Shown here piece after piece: positions 41,909 through 50,417 of a stretch of 64,000 nucleotides of DNA (the first letter of the stretch is position 1; each line of letters starts with the position of its first letter). Under the pieces are notes generated by a model. It was not told the origin of the DNA. It ran no database searches and saw only the letters and a program-made list of their open reading frames with translations. Position numbers and translations under genes: made by a program. This DNA is from Bordetella parapertussis (GTDB taxonomy: Bacteria > Pseudomonadota > Gammaproteobacteria > Burkholderiales > Burkholderiaceae_D). The stretch covers positions 1 to 64,000 of the forward strand of contig CAMBFZ010000014.1 of assembly GCA_945866125.1 (NCBI GenBank), read 5' to 3'.

Positions 41909-42781
41909 ATGTCAATTTTCAGCAGCCGTAAATCTAAGGCCAAAGCAGGCCATCCCAAGCTTTCGCGGTTGCATAAGCTTGCTCTGCGTCGTGCTGGGCT
42001 AGCCGAAGGCGCCGACGCGCTGCCCCCACCGGTGCGCAGCAGGGGCATCTATTTGCTGCCCAATGCATTTACGACGGCGGCCTTATTCTGCGGCTTTTAT
42101 GCCATCGTGATGGCGATGAACATGCAGTTCTCCAATGCCGCCGTGGCCATCTTTGCGGCAATGGTGCTCGATGCTGTCGACGGCCGGGTGGCGAGGCTGA
42201 CGAATACCCAAAGTGAATTCGGTGCGCAGTACGATAGCTTGTCGGACATGGTGTCATTTGGCGCGGCGCCGGCGTTGATTGTGTATGAATGGTCGTTGCG
42301 CGGCATGGGCAAGCTCGGTTGGCTGGCGGCGTTTGTTTACTGCGCGGGTGCGGCGTTGCGATTGGCGCGTTTTAACACCAACATCGCTGTTGTCGATAAG
42401 CGGTTTTTCCAGGGTCTGCCTAGCCCAGCTGCGGCGGCGCTGGTGGCGGGCTTTATCTGGCTGATGGATGACTTGCGGATTGCGGGTGCGGATTTTCTCT
42501 GGCTGTCCTGGAGTATTACGCTCTATGCGGGCCTGACCATGGTCACTAATGTGCCGTTTTATAGTTTCAAGGATGTGAATTTCCGCAAGTCGGTGCCGTT
42601 CATTGCGATTTTTTTGATCGTGTTGATTTTTGTGGCGGTCTCGAGTGACCCGCCAAAAGTTTTGTTTGGCTTGTTTGTGGTGTATGGACTATCCGGCTAC
42701 GCGGTGTTTTTCTGGCGCTGGTTTAAGGGCCGACCGGTCAGTATCGTGCAGACCAGCGATGACCCCGGCGAGGATAAATAG
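41909..42781 (+). CDS. pssA: CDP-diacylglycerol-serine O-phosphatidyltransferase
   Basis: A 290-residue membrane enzyme that makes phosphatidylserine from CDP-diacylglycerol and serine. The CDP-alcohol phosphotransferase signature is complete: DGRVARLTNTQSEFGAQYDS followed by LSD. About seven to eight hydrophobic spans follow a basic 45-residue N-terminal tail. Its product is the substrate of Psd, encoded just upstream. leuA follows after 259 bp that contain the leucine-rich leader. Confidence 0.95.
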   Translation: MSIFSSRKSKAKAGHPKLSRLHKLALRRAGLAEGADALPPPVRSRGIYLLPNAFTTAALFCGFYAIVMAMNMQFSNAAVAIFAAMVLDAVDGRVARLTNTQSEFGAQYDSLSDMVSFGAAPALIVYEWSLRGMGKLGWLAAFVYCAGAALRLARFNTNIAVVDKRFFQGLPSPAAAALVAGFIWLMDDLRIAGADFLWLSWSITLYAGLTMVTNVPFYSFKDVNFRKSVPFIAIFLIVLIFVAVSSDPPKVLFGLFVVYGLSGYAVFFWRWFKGRPVSIVQTSDDPGEDK

Positions 42782-42834
42782 GCGGCCCAGCCGGCGGAGC
42801 GGGGCGCTGGTTGCGCAATTTGCCAATTCCGCTT

Positions 42835-42927
42835 ATGCTTTGCCTCATGTCAAGTGCTTCTTTCTCTCTCGCTCATGCATGTCGTGGCAGCCTCCCCGGC
42901 CTGCTAATGCTGTATCTACTGCGCTAA
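42835..42927 (+). CDS. Leucine-rich leader peptide upstream of leuA (putative leuL)
   Basis: A 30-codon frame (ATG 42835, TAA 42925-42927) with nine leucines. The last third reads PGLLMLYLLR: five of the final eight residues are Leu, two of them the rare codon CTA. It ends 113 bp before leuA. This is the expected form of a leader peptide that senses charged tRNA-Leu by ribosome stalling. A small stem (TGCGC-TAAC-GCGCA, 42920-42933) covers the stop codon. I found no classical terminator with a T-run and no strong ribosome-binding site, so the mechanism (or reality) is unproven. Confidence 0.5.
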   Translation: MLCLMSSASFSLAHACRGSLPGLLMLYLLR

Positions 42928-43040
42928 CGCGCAGACATCCCCTACCCCCAATTTGTGTTTTGCCTCGCTCATGCCCCAAACGGCAAGGGCCGGTAAAAAA
43001 CTGTTTCGATCAGATATCGTCCCTACCTTAGGAGCCCAGC

Positions 43041-44585
43041 ATGGCCGACTCAAACAAGCTCATCATTTTTGATACTACATTGCGCGACGGCGAGCAGTCG
43101 CCCGGTGCGTCGATGACACGCGAAGAAAAAATCCGTATTGCTCGCCAGCTTGAGCGGCTTAAGGTGGACGTTATCGAAGCCGGCTTTGCGGCATCCTCGC
43201 AGGGTGACTTTGAATCGATCAAGGCCATTGCCGGTACCATCAAGGAATCCATTGTCTGCTCGCTTTCACGCGCTAATGACCGTGATATTTCGCGCGCTGC
43301 CGAAGCCCTGGCACCAGCGGCCAGAAAGCGCATCCATACTTTTATTGCCACGTCGCCTTTGCACATGGAGAAAAAGCTGCGCATGTCACCTGATCAGGTG
43401 CTTGAGCAAGCCAAACAGGCTGTGCGCTTTGCCCGTAAATTTACCGATGACGTTGAGTTTAGTCCGGAAGACGGCAGCCGCTCGGAGATGGATTTTCTCT
43501 GCCGCGTGCTTGAGGCGGTCATTGATGAGGGCGCGACCACGATTAATTTTGCGGACACCGTCGGCTACGCGGTACCCGAGTTGTACGGCACTATGTTGAA
43601 GACCTTACGTGAGCGCATTCCTAACTCCGATAAAGCGGTTTGGTCAGTGCATTGTCATAACGACCTGGGCATGGCCGTGGCCAACTCACTCGCCGGTGTG
43701 ATGATCGGCGGCGCGCGGCAAGTGGAATGCACCATTAACGGTTTGGGCGAGCGGGCCGGCAACACCGCGCTTGAAGAGATCGTAATGGCGGTGCGTACCC
43801 GCAAGGATCATTTCAATCTGCAGTTGGGGATTGACGCGACCCAGATCGTGCCGACCTCCAAGCTGGTGTCGCAGATTACTGGTTTTGCGGTCCAGCCTAA
43901 CAAGGCGGTGGTCGGTGCGAATGCGTTTGCCCATGCGTCAGGTATCCATCAGGATGGCATTCTCAAGGCCCGTGATACCTATGAAATCATGCGCGCCGAA
44001 GACGTGGGCTGGGCCGCTAATAAAATCGTGCTGGGCAAGCTGTCTGGGCGCAATGCGTTTAAGCAGCGGCTTGAAGAGCTCGGTATCAAGCTCGAATCGG
44101 AAGCTGAAGTCAATGCGGCGTTTACCCGTTTCAAAGAACTCGCCGACCGCAAATCCGAGATTTTTGATGAAGACATCATGGCCTTGGTGTCGGACGAGCA
44201 GCAGTCGCACGAAAAAGAGCATTACAACTTTGTGTCGCTCTCTCAGCATTCTGAAACCGGCGAAAAGCCGTTTGCCAAAGTTACTTTTTCGATTGAGGGG
44301 CATGAGGTGACTTGTCAGGGGCAGGGTAACGGTCCGGTTGATGCGATCGTTAATGCCATTGAATCCCGCACTGAAAGTGGCGCGGAATTGCTGCTGTTTT
44401 CGGTCAATGCGATTACGACTGGTACCGAGTCGCAGGGCGAAGTGACGATGCGTTTGTCGAAGGCGGGGCGGATTGTTAATGGCGTGGGGGCTGACCTCGA
44501 CATCGTCGTGGCGTCTGCCAAGGCGTATTTGTCGGCGCTCAACAAGCTGCATTCAAAAATTGAAAAACTCAATCCGCAGCTGTAG
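43041..44585 (+). CDS. leuA: 2-isopropylmalate synthase
   Basis: A 514-residue enzyme for the first committed step of leucine synthesis (acetyl-CoA plus 2-oxoisovalerate). The HMGL-like barrel starts with FDTTLRDGEQSPGASM; the metal-site HCHNDLGMAVAN is present, as is the LeuA-type GLGERAGNTALEE. The C-terminal LeuA dimer domain (about 390-510) is the leucine feedback site. ATG follows TTAGGAGCC. A leucine-rich leader frame lies upstream and a strong terminator downstream, so it is a single-gene unit. Confidence 0.96.
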   Translation: MADSNKLIIFDTTLRDGEQSPGASMTREEKIRIARQLERLKVDVIEAGFAASSQGDFESIKAIAGTIKESIVCSLSRANDRDISRAAEALAPAARKRIHTFIATSPLHMEKKLRMSPDQVLEQAKQAVRFARKFTDDVEFSPEDGSRSEMDFLCRVLEAVIDEGATTINFADTVGYAVPELYGTMLKTLRERIPNSDKAVWSVHCHNDLGMAVANSLAGVMIGGARQVECTINGLGERAGNTALEEIVMAVRTRKDHFNLQLGIDATQIVPTSKLVSQITGFAVQPNKAVVGANAFAHASGIHQDGILKARDTYEIMRAEDVGWAANKIVLGKLSGRNAFKQRLEELGIKLESEAEVNAAFTRFKELADRKSEIFDEDIMALVSDEQQSHEKEHYNFVSLSQHSETGEKPFAKVTFSIEGHEVTCQGQGNGPVDAIVNAIESRTESGAELLLFSVNAITTGTESQGEVTMRLSKAGRIVNGVGADLDIVVASAKAYLSALNKLHSKIEKLNPQL

Positions 44586-44620
44586 CCCGAGCAGTCATCT
44601 AAGATCATTGCTATTTTAAA

Positions 44621-44649
44621 AACCCCGGCCTGCTGGTCGGGGTTTTTTT
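44621..44649 (+). terminator. Terminator of leuA
   Basis: AACCCCGGCC (44621-44630) pairs with GGTCGGGGTT (44635-44644) with one G-T pair and a TGCT loop, followed by T7. Confidence 0.9.
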
Positions 44650-44666
44650 GTGGCGCCATGGATGGT

Positions 44667-44695
44667 TTGTCGGGTGGGGTAGTTTCGGCTATAAT
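44667..44695 (+). promoter_or_regulatory. Promoter of rpsO
   Basis: TTGTCG (44667-44672), a 17-bp spacer and a perfect TATAAT (44690-44695). The leader to the rpsO start is about 80 bases. Confidence 0.75.
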
Positions 44696-44782
44696 CGCTG
44701 GCTGGCTGGATTTGGCCAGATTTAATCGATGTCACGGTATCCGGGGTTGCGACTCCAGGTGCCGCATGTGAAAGGTAAGCGT

Positions 44783-45052
44783 ATGTCAGTCACGAAAGAA
44801 AGCAAAGCCGCCGTTATCGCCGATAACGCCCGTGCTCAAAACGACACCGGCTCCCCGGAAGTCCAGGTCGCATTGTTGACCGCCCGCATTAACGAACTCA
44901 ACGGTCACTTCAAGGCCCACGCCAAGGATCACCATTCCCGCCGCGGCCTGATCATGATGGTCAACCGTCGTAAAAGCCTGTTGGCCTACTTGAAGCGCAA
45001 AGATGCAGACCGCTATCGCGCACTGATCGAAAAGCTCGGTCTGCGCAAGTAA
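44783..45052 (+). CDS. rpsO: 30S ribosomal protein S15
   Basis: An 89-residue primary 16S rRNA-binding protein. Signature regions are NDTGSPEVQVALLTARINEL, HHSRRGLIMMVNRRKSLLAYL and the terminal IEKLGLRK. The ATG at 44783 gives exactly the S15 length and follows AAAGG; an in-frame ATG at 44729 is too far upstream. rpsO is followed by pnp, the near-universal proteobacterial pair. In E. coli S15 represses its own translation; the leader here was not folded. Confidence 0.97.
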   Translation: MSVTKESKAAVIADNARAQNDTGSPEVQVALLTARINELNGHFKAHAKDHHSRRGLIMMVNRRKSLLAYLKRKDADRYRALIEKLGLRK

Positions 45053-45084
45053 ACGCATTGCGCCACTTATGCATCTTCGACGGG

Positions 45085-45125
45085 ATGCCTGTGTCAGCTA
45101 GCTGATGCGGGCATTTCGTCTTTTT
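45085..45125 (+). promoter_or_regulatory. rpsO-pnp intergenic stem-loop
   Basis: A 14-bp stem with G-U pairs (45085-45098 with 45101-45114) surrounds TAGCTA-type symmetry and is followed by TTTCGTCTTTTT. In E. coli the rpsO-pnp interval has a terminator and an RNase III-processed hairpin through which PNPase controls its own mRNA. This stem is at the equivalent place. Confidence 0.55.
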
Positions 45126-45246
45126 GACGTGAGCATTGCCAACGGTTTATCCGTTGTGAAGTAAGGCGGCGGCAAGTCCGTTGCCCGTGGTGAGGTGAAC
45201 GACAGCGCCTGAAAATCTGTCGGCAAAAATAGAGAGGAACCACCTT

Positions 45247-47367
45247 ATGTTTAATAAAGTTACGAAGACCTTCCAATATGGCCAGCACACCGTCACCTTG
45301 GAAACCGGCGAGATCGCGCGCCAGGCATCCGGCGCCGTGATGGTCTCAGTCGAAGACACCGTGATTCTTGCCACCGTTGTGGCACGCAAGGACGCCAAGC
45401 CCGGTCAGGATTTTTTCCCATTGACCGTTGATTACGTCGAAAAAACTTATGCAGCCGGCCGTATTCCGGGCGGCTTTTTCAAGCGCGAAGGCCGTCCTTC
45501 TGAAAAAGAGACGCTGACCTCACGCCTGATCGATCGCCCGATTCGTCCGCTGTTCCCTGAAGGGTATCTCAATGAAGTGCAGGTCATTCTGCATGTGTTG
45601 TCGGTCAACCCGGACATCGATCCTGACATCCCTGCGATGATTGGCGCGTCGGCTGCGCTGTGTGTTGCAGGTATTCCATTCAATGGCCCGGTGGGGGCCG
45701 CCCGTGTTGGCTATATTGACGGCCAGTACGTGCTCAATCCGACCGTTTCCCAGTTGCCCAAGTCGCAGCTTGATCTGGTCGTGGCCGGTACAGAGTCGGC
45801 GGTGTTGATGGTGGAGTCCGAAGCGCAGCAGCTGTCCGAAGAGATCATGCTCGGTGCGGTCGTGTTTGGTCATGAGCAGATGCGTGTCGTTATTGATGCC
45901 ATCCATGAACTCGTCCGTGACGGCGGCAAGCCTGAAGTCGAATGGAAGCCAGCCCCAAAAAATGAACCACTGATTGCGCGCGTGTCGGCGTTGGCCAATG
46001 AGAAATTGCGTGAGGCTTATCAGATCAAGGAAAAGCAGGCACGTACGCAAAAACTCAAAGAAGTCACGGCCTCGGTATCGGCGGCGCTGGCGGCTGACGC
46101 CGATGCGCCTGATTCTGCTGAACTTAGCAATATCTTGTTTGACCTCGAAGCCAAAATCGTCCGCTCGCAGATTCTCGAAGGCGAGCCGCGTATTGATGGT
46201 CGTGACACGCGTACGGTGCGTCCGATTTCGATTCGTACCAGCGTGCTGCCGCGCACCCACGGATCAGCTCTGTTCACCCGCGGTGAAACGCAGGCGCTCG
46301 TGGTGGCTACCTTGGGTACCGCACGTGACGAACAGCGCATTGATGCGCTTACGGGTGAGTACAGTGACCGCTTTATGCTGCACTACAATATGCCTCCGTT
46401 CGCCACTGGTGAAACCGGTCGCGTCGGTTCGCCAAAGCGTCGCGAAATCGGTCATGGTCGTCTGGCCAAGCGTGCACTGATTGCGGCCTTGCCGCCGGCT
46501 GAAGAATTCAGTTATTCGGTGCGTTTGGTGTCCGAAATTACTGAGTCGAATGGTTCGTCGTCGATGGCCTCAGTGTGTGGTGGCTGTCTGGCGCTGATGG
46601 ATGCGGGTGTACCGATGAAAGAGCACGTTGCGGGTATCGCGATGGGCTTGATCAAAGAAGGTAATCGCTTCGCGGTCTTGTCCGATATTCTGGGCGACGA
46701 AGATCACCTCGGCGACATGGACTTCAAAGTTGCGGGTACGGCCAACGGCATTACTGCGCTGCAGATGGACATCAAGATTCAGGGCATCACCAAAGAAATC
46801 ATGCAAGTTGCACTGGCGCAGGCGCAAGAAGGCCGACTGCACATTTTGGGCAAAATGCAAGAAGCCGTGCCAACCGGTCGCACGGAGCTGTCCAACTTTG
46901 CGCCACGCCTGATCACCATCAAGATCAACCCTGAAAAAATTCGTGACGTCATCGGTAAAGGCGGCGCTGTCATTCGCGCATTGACCGAAGAAACCGGTAC
47001 CCAGATCGACATCACTGATGAGGGTTTGGTCACCATCGCGTCTGTGGATGCGGCGGCCGGTCAAGAAGCCAAACGCCGTATCGAAGAGCTGACCGCGTCA
47101 GTTGAAGTGGGCAAAATTTACGATGGCGTAGTATTGAAGCTGCTGGATTTCGGTGCGATCGTCCAAGTCATGCCGGGTAAAGACGGTCTGCTGCATATCA
47201 GCCAGATTGCCAACGAGCGCGTCAATGCGGTCGCTGACTATCTGACCGAAGGTCAGCATGTGCGCGTTAAAGTGCTCGAGACCGACGACCGTGGTCGCCT
47301 CAAATTGTCGATGAAGGCCGCCGCAGCGGACGACGGCGGCGAAGCGCCAGCACCAGCGGCGCAATAA
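45247..47367 (+). CDS. pnp: Polyribonucleotide nucleotidyltransferase (PNPase)
   Basis: A 706-residue phosphorolytic 3'-5' exoribonuclease. The first RNase PH domain is at residues 10-145, a helical linker at 240-310, and the catalytic second RNase PH domain at 325-550 (TRGETQALVVATLGT, IAMGLIKEGN). The KH domain has the GxxG of VIGKGGAVIRAL, and the S1 domain has KIYDGVVLKLLDFGAIVQ. The C-terminus is a short Ala/Pro tail. It lies 194 bp after rpsO, with a processing hairpin between. Confidence 0.97.
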   Translation: MFNKVTKTFQYGQHTVTLETGEIARQASGAVMVSVEDTVILATVVARKDAKPGQDFFPLTVDYVEKTYAAGRIPGGFFKREGRPSEKETLTSRLIDRPIRPLFPEGYLNEVQVILHVLSVNPDIDPDIPAMIGASAALCVAGIPFNGPVGAARVGYIDGQYVLNPTVSQLPKSQLDLVVAGTESAVLMVESEAQQLSEEIMLGAVVFGHEQMRVVIDAIHELVRDGGKPEVEWKPAPKNEPLIARVSALANEKLREAYQIKEKQARTQKLKEVTASVSAALAADADAPDSAELSNILFDLEAKIVRSQILEGEPRIDGRDTRTVRPISIRTSVLPRTHGSALFTRGETQALVVATLGTARDEQRIDALTGEYSDRFMLHYNMPPFATGETGRVGSPKRREIGHGRLAKRALIAALPPAEEFSYSVRLVSEITESNGSSSMASVCGGCLALMDAGVPMKEHVAGIAMGLIKEGNRFAVLSDILGDEDHLGDMDFKVAGTANGITALQMDIKIQGITKEIMQVALAQAQEGRLHILGKMQEAVPTGRTELSNFAPRLITIKINPEKIRDVIGKGGAVIRALTEETGTQIDITDEGLVTIASVDAAAGQEAKRRIEELTASVEVGKIYDGVVLKLLDFGAIVQVMPGKDGLLHISQIANERVNAVADYLTEGQHVRVKVLETDDRGRLKLSMKAAAADDGGEAPAPAAQ

Positions 47368-47400
47368 GAAATAGGTCGCACGCGGTTTATCGTGATGGCC

Positions 47401-47436
47401 AAGCCGCCCGGTGTTGCAGCCAGGGCGGCTTTTTTC
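47401..47436 (+). terminator. Terminator of pnp
   Basis: AAGCCGCCC (47401-47409) pairs perfectly with GGGCGGCTT (47423-47431); T7 at 47430-47436. Confidence 0.88.
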
Positions 47437-47485
47437 TGCGAGTGCGTTTGTACAATAATTTTAAAAAATTGAGGGAGAGACCAGC

Positions 47486-48466
47486 ATGCGTGCCATTGAA
47501 ATTATTCACCCGGGTGGACCGGAAGTACTCACCCCTTGCGAGCGGCCAATGCCGACTTTGAAGGCCGGCGAGGTCTTGATCAAGGTGCATGCTGCCGGCG
47601 TCAATCGTCCTGACGTGTTGCAACGTACGGGCAATTATCCGGTGCCGCCGGGTGCCTCTGATATTCCCGGGCTTGAAGTCGCCGGTGAAATCGTGGACGG
47701 TGATCTGGCTGGCAGTGCCTTTAAAAAAGGCGATCTGGTCTGTGCGCTGGTGCAGGGTGGTGGCTATGCCGAATATTGTGCGGCGCCGATTGCACAATGT
47801 CTGCCCGTGCCAAAAGGGCTGACCGCACTGGAAGCGGCGTCTCTGCCTGAGACATTTTTTACCGTGTACAGCAATCTGTTTGAACGAGCCAAACTGACTG
47901 GCGACGAAACCTTGTTAGTGCAGGGCGGTAGCTCTGGCATCGGGGTCACCGCGATTCAAATGGCGCGTGCGCTTGGACACCGCGTATTTGCCACCGCCGG
48001 CTCGGACGACAAGTGCCGTGCCTGCGAAAGTCTGGGAGCTGAGCGCGGGATTAATTACCGTTCCGAAGATTTTGCCGAAGTCGTGAAGGCCGCCACGGGT
48101 GGCAAGGGGGCTGATGTGATTCTCGACATGGTTGCCGGTGATTACGTCGCGCGCGAGATCGATTGTCTGGCTGACGATGGGCGTTTGGTGGTGATCGCCT
48201 TGTTGGGTGGGGCGACCGGCAAGATTGATTTTGGTCATGTCATGCGACGCAGGCTGACGATTACTGGCTCGACCTTACGACCACGTCCGGTGGCGTTCAA
48301 GCAGATGGTGGCAGACAAGCTGCGTCAGCGGATATGGCCCCTGATTGAGTCTGGACAAATCAAGCCGGTGATATTTCAGACTTTCCCGCTTGATCAGGCA
48401 GCACAAGCCCACGCGCTAATGGAAACCAGCACGCACGTTGGCAAAATCATGCTGACGGTAGCTTGA
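47486..48466 (+). CDS. NAD(P)H-quinone oxidoreductase, MDR family
   Basis: A 326-residue medium-chain dehydrogenase/reductase of the zinc-free quinone reductase (PIG3/QorA-like) group. Features are VHAAGVNRPDVLQRTGNYP, the Rossmann loop LLVQGGSSGIGVTAIQMA, and GADVILDMVAGDY. Typical zinc ligands are missing. It should reduce quinones or similar enones with NADPH in the cytoplasm. ATG follows GAGGGAGAG. Its position between pnp and tpiA is conserved in related genomes. Physiological substrate unknown. Confidence 0.88.
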   Translation: MRAIEIIHPGGPEVLTPCERPMPTLKAGEVLIKVHAAGVNRPDVLQRTGNYPVPPGASDIPGLEVAGEIVDGDLAGSAFKKGDLVCALVQGGGYAEYCAAPIAQCLPVPKGLTALEAASLPETFFTVYSNLFERAKLTGDETLLVQGGSSGIGVTAIQMARALGHRVFATAGSDDKCRACESLGAERGINYRSEDFAEVVKAATGGKGADVILDMVAGDYVAREIDCLADDGRLVVIALLGGATGKIDFGHVMRRRLTITGSTLRPRPVAFKQMVADKLRQRIWPLIESGQIKPVIFQTFPLDQAAQAHALMETSTHVGKIMLTVA

Positions 48467-48495
48467 ACAAAAGAGGCAAGGCATTTCCGCTTGGT

Positions 48496-48525
48496 TTGAC
48501 CGGGATTCTTGCCACAAGCTAAAAT
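48496..48525 (+). promoter_or_regulatory. Promoter of tpiA
   Basis: TTGACC (48496-48501), an 18-bp spacer and TAAAAT (48520-48525), 28 bp before the tpiA ATG. Confidence 0.65.
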
Positions 48526-48552
48526 AGCGGGTTATTAAAAAAGCAGACTCCT

Positions 48553-49296
48553 ATGCGTCGCACTCTGATCGCTGGCAACTGGAAAATGAATGGCAGTCTC
48601 GCCGCTAACGCTGCGCTGTTGGACGGCGTGCGCGCAGGCGCTGTTGGTTTGTCGTGTGAGTTGGCGGTGTGTGTGCCGGCGCCTTATTTGTCGCAGGTGC
48701 AGTCACTGTTAGCGGGCTCCCCGGTTTCCTGGGGGGCGCAAGATCTGTCCGACCAAGAGGCCGGCGCCTTCACCGGTGAAATATCGGCGGCCATGCTCAA
48801 AGACTTTGCTTGCCGCTATGTGATTGTTGGTCATTCCGAACGACGGGCGTTACATGGTGAGAGCAGTGAATTGGTTGCGAAAAAAACAATCGCAGCTTTG
48901 TCGGCAGGATTGGTGCCGATTGTTTGTGTCGGCGAAACGCTGGCCGAGCGCGAGGCCGGGCTGACTGCCGGCGTCGTGGAGCAGCAGCTCGCGCCGGTGC
49001 TGGCAGCGGTTGGTTCGCGGTTAGCCGACATCGTCATCGCCTATGAACCAGTTTGGGCCATTGGAACCGGCAAGACAGCAACACCAGAAATGGCGCAGCA
49101 GGTACACGAACTCATTCGCGCCAAACTTGCCCAAGTTGATGGGCAGGCGGCGGCGAAGGTGCAGATTATTTATGGCGGCAGTATGAAACCGGACAATGCG
49201 CAAGCGTTGCTGGCGATGCCCGATATTGATGGCGGTCTCATTGGTGGTGCTGCGTTGAAGGCGACGGATTTTCTTGCTATTGCTCACGCCGCCTGA
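48553..49296 (+). CDS. tpiA: Triosephosphate isomerase
   Basis: A 247-residue glycolytic TIM barrel that interconverts dihydroxyacetone phosphate and glyceraldehyde-3-phosphate. Catalytic residues are in NWKMNG (Lys), IVGHSERR (His) and AYEPVWAIGTGKTAT (Glu with flexible loop 6). The phosphate-binding YGGSMKPDNA and GGLIGGAALK complete the family pattern. A promoter lies just upstream and secG follows 93 bp on. Confidence 0.97.
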   Translation: MRRTLIAGNWKMNGSLAANAALLDGVRAGAVGLSCELAVCVPAPYLSQVQSLLAGSPVSWGAQDLSDQEAGAFTGEISAAMLKDFACRYVIVGHSERRALHGESSELVAKKTIAALSAGLVPIVCVGETLAEREAGLTAGVVEQQLAPVLAAVGSRLADIVIAYEPVWAIGTGKTATPEMAQQVHELIRAKLAQVDGQAAAKVQIIYGGSMKPDNAQALLAMPDIDGGLIGGAALKATDFLAIAHAA

Positions 49297-49389
49297 GAGG
49301 GCGGAAGCAACCAACAGCACGAACACCACGAACATCGTGGGGATGAATAGAAACACTGAATGATCTCAAAACATTGGAAATTAAAATAA

Positions 49390-49764
49390 ATGACTACTTT
49401 GCTCGCCATCATCATCTTGATTCAAGTGCTTTCGGCGCTGATCATCATCGGCTTGGTACTGCTCCAGCATGGTAAAGGTGCCGACATGGGAGCCGCATTC
49501 GGATCCGGTGCCTCTGGCAGCCTCTTTGGTGCGACCGGCTCATCGAATTTTCTCTCCAAATTTACCGGTGTGGCCGCTGCGGTCTTTTTTTCCTCAACGC
49601 TGGCCTTATCGTTTTTCGGAAGCCGTCCTATCGCAACCGGTGGTGGCGTGATGGATCAAATCCCTGCGACACAATCGCAAACCCAAACCCCTGGCGCGCC
49701 GGCCGCGCCGCAGGGTGCACCGGCGAAAGTCGTACCCGGTCAATCTGGTGAAATTCCGAAATAA
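49390..49764 (+). CDS. secG: Preprotein translocase subunit SecG
   Basis: A 124-residue inner-membrane protein of the SecYEG channel. Two membrane spans (residues 2-22 and 54-74) flank a Gly-rich loop with LLQHGKGADMGAAFGSG and SLFGATGSSNFLSK, typical of SecG. The C-terminal 45 residues are a Pro/Gln/Ala-rich tail. It lies between tpiA and tRNA-Leu, the usual arrangement in proteobacteria. Confidence 0.95.
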   Translation: MTTLLAIIILIQVLSALIIIGLVLLQHGKGADMGAAFGSGASGSLFGATGSSNFLSKFTGVAAAVFFSSTLALSFFGSRPIATGGGVMDQIPATQSQTQTPGAPAAPQGAPAKVVPGQSGEIPK

Positions 49765-49796
49765 TGCTTATTCTTTGCTCGTTGCGCAATTCAGCG

Positions 49797-49826
49797 TTGA
49801 ACTGGGTTGTCAAAACGGGTTAAAAT
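49797..49826 (+). promoter_or_regulatory. Promoter of tRNA-Leu
   Basis: TTGAAC (49797-49802), an 18-bp spacer and TAAAAT (49821-49826), 12 bp before the tRNA. Confidence 0.6.
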
Positions 49827-49837
49827 AGCGTGCTTTG

Positions 49838-49922
49838 GCCGACGTGGTGAAATTGGTAGACACGCTATCTTGAGGGGGTAGTGGCGCAAGCTGTGCGAGT
49901 TCGAGTCTCGCCGTCGGCACCA
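49838..49922 (+). tRNA. tRNA-Leu (anticodon GAG)
   Basis: An 85-nt class II tRNA with encoded CCA. The acceptor GCCGACG pairs with CGTCGGC, the anticodon loop CTTGAGG carries GAG, a long variable arm (TAGTGGCGCAAGCTGT region) is present, and the T arm is GCGAG-TTCGAGT-CTCGC. It decodes CUC/CUU leucine codons. Confidence 0.97.
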
Positions 49923-49943
49923 GCCAGAACAAAAACAAACCAG

Positions 49944-49975
49944 GCCAGCATGGGGGTGCTCCTTGCTGGCTTTTT
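49944..49975 (+). terminator. Terminator of tRNA-Leu
   Basis: GCCAGCA (49944-49950) and TGCTGGC (49964-49970) form a perfect 7-bp stem with a 13-base loop followed by T5. Confidence 0.75.
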
Positions 49976-49981
49976 GTCGAG

Positions 49982-50000
49982 AAGGCAAAGTTGCCTTTTT
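49982..50000 (+). terminator. Second terminator before nuoA
   Basis: AAGGCA (49982-49987) pairs with TGCCTT (49992-49997) around a 4-base loop, ending in T5. Stacked on the previous stem, it should insulate nuo from tRNA-Leu transcription. Confidence 0.6.
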
Positions 50001-50054
50001 GGCTCAACATTTGATCTTCTCGATGAGAGTCAAAGTTTTGTACTGCGGATGATC

Positions 50055-50414
50055 GTGAACCTCGAAAATTATTTACCGATATTGTTGTTCATTCTTGTCG
50101 GTATTCTTGTCGGCGTGGCACCTCAGGTGCTGGGTCGGCTGATCGCTCCCTATCGGCCAGACGCCGCAAAAACTTCTGCGTATGAGTGCGGCTTCGAAGC
50201 CTTCGAAGACGCCCGCATGAAGTTTGATGTGCGCTACTACCTGGTCGCTATCCTTTTTATCCTGTTTGATCTTGAAGTCGCATTCCTGGTGCCTTGGGCC
50301 GTCGCGATGAGCGATGTCGGTCTGCTGGGTTTCTGGGCAATGATGATCTTCCTCGGTGTATTGATCGTTGGCCTGATTTTCGAATGGAAAAAAGGCGCGT
50401 TGGATTGGGAATAA
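50055..50414 (+). CDS. nuoA: NADH-quinone oxidoreductase subunit A
   Basis: A 119-residue membrane subunit of complex I with three hydrophobic spans. The conserved loop ECGFEAFEDARMKFDVRYYLVA is split by the second span start, and the C-terminus is FEWKKGALDWE. The start GTG at 50055 (MNLENYLPI) matches relatives; an ATG two codons upstream (50049) is possible. It is the first gene of nuoA-N, and two terminators lie upstream, so the operon promoter should be in about 50001-50054. Confidence 0.94.
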   Translation: MNLENYLPILLFILVGILVGVAPQVLGRLIAPYRPDAAKTSAYECGFEAFEDARMKFDVRYYLVAILFILFDLEVAFLVPWAVAMSDVGLLGFWAMMIFLGVLIVGLIFEWKKGALDWE

Positions 50415-50417
50415 GTC

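Noticed and set aside
42934..43040. Classical intrinsic terminator between the leucine leader and leuA
   Set aside because: Only 4-5 bp stems (for example CGGC-AAGG-GCCG near 42990) are present and the following run is A rather than T.
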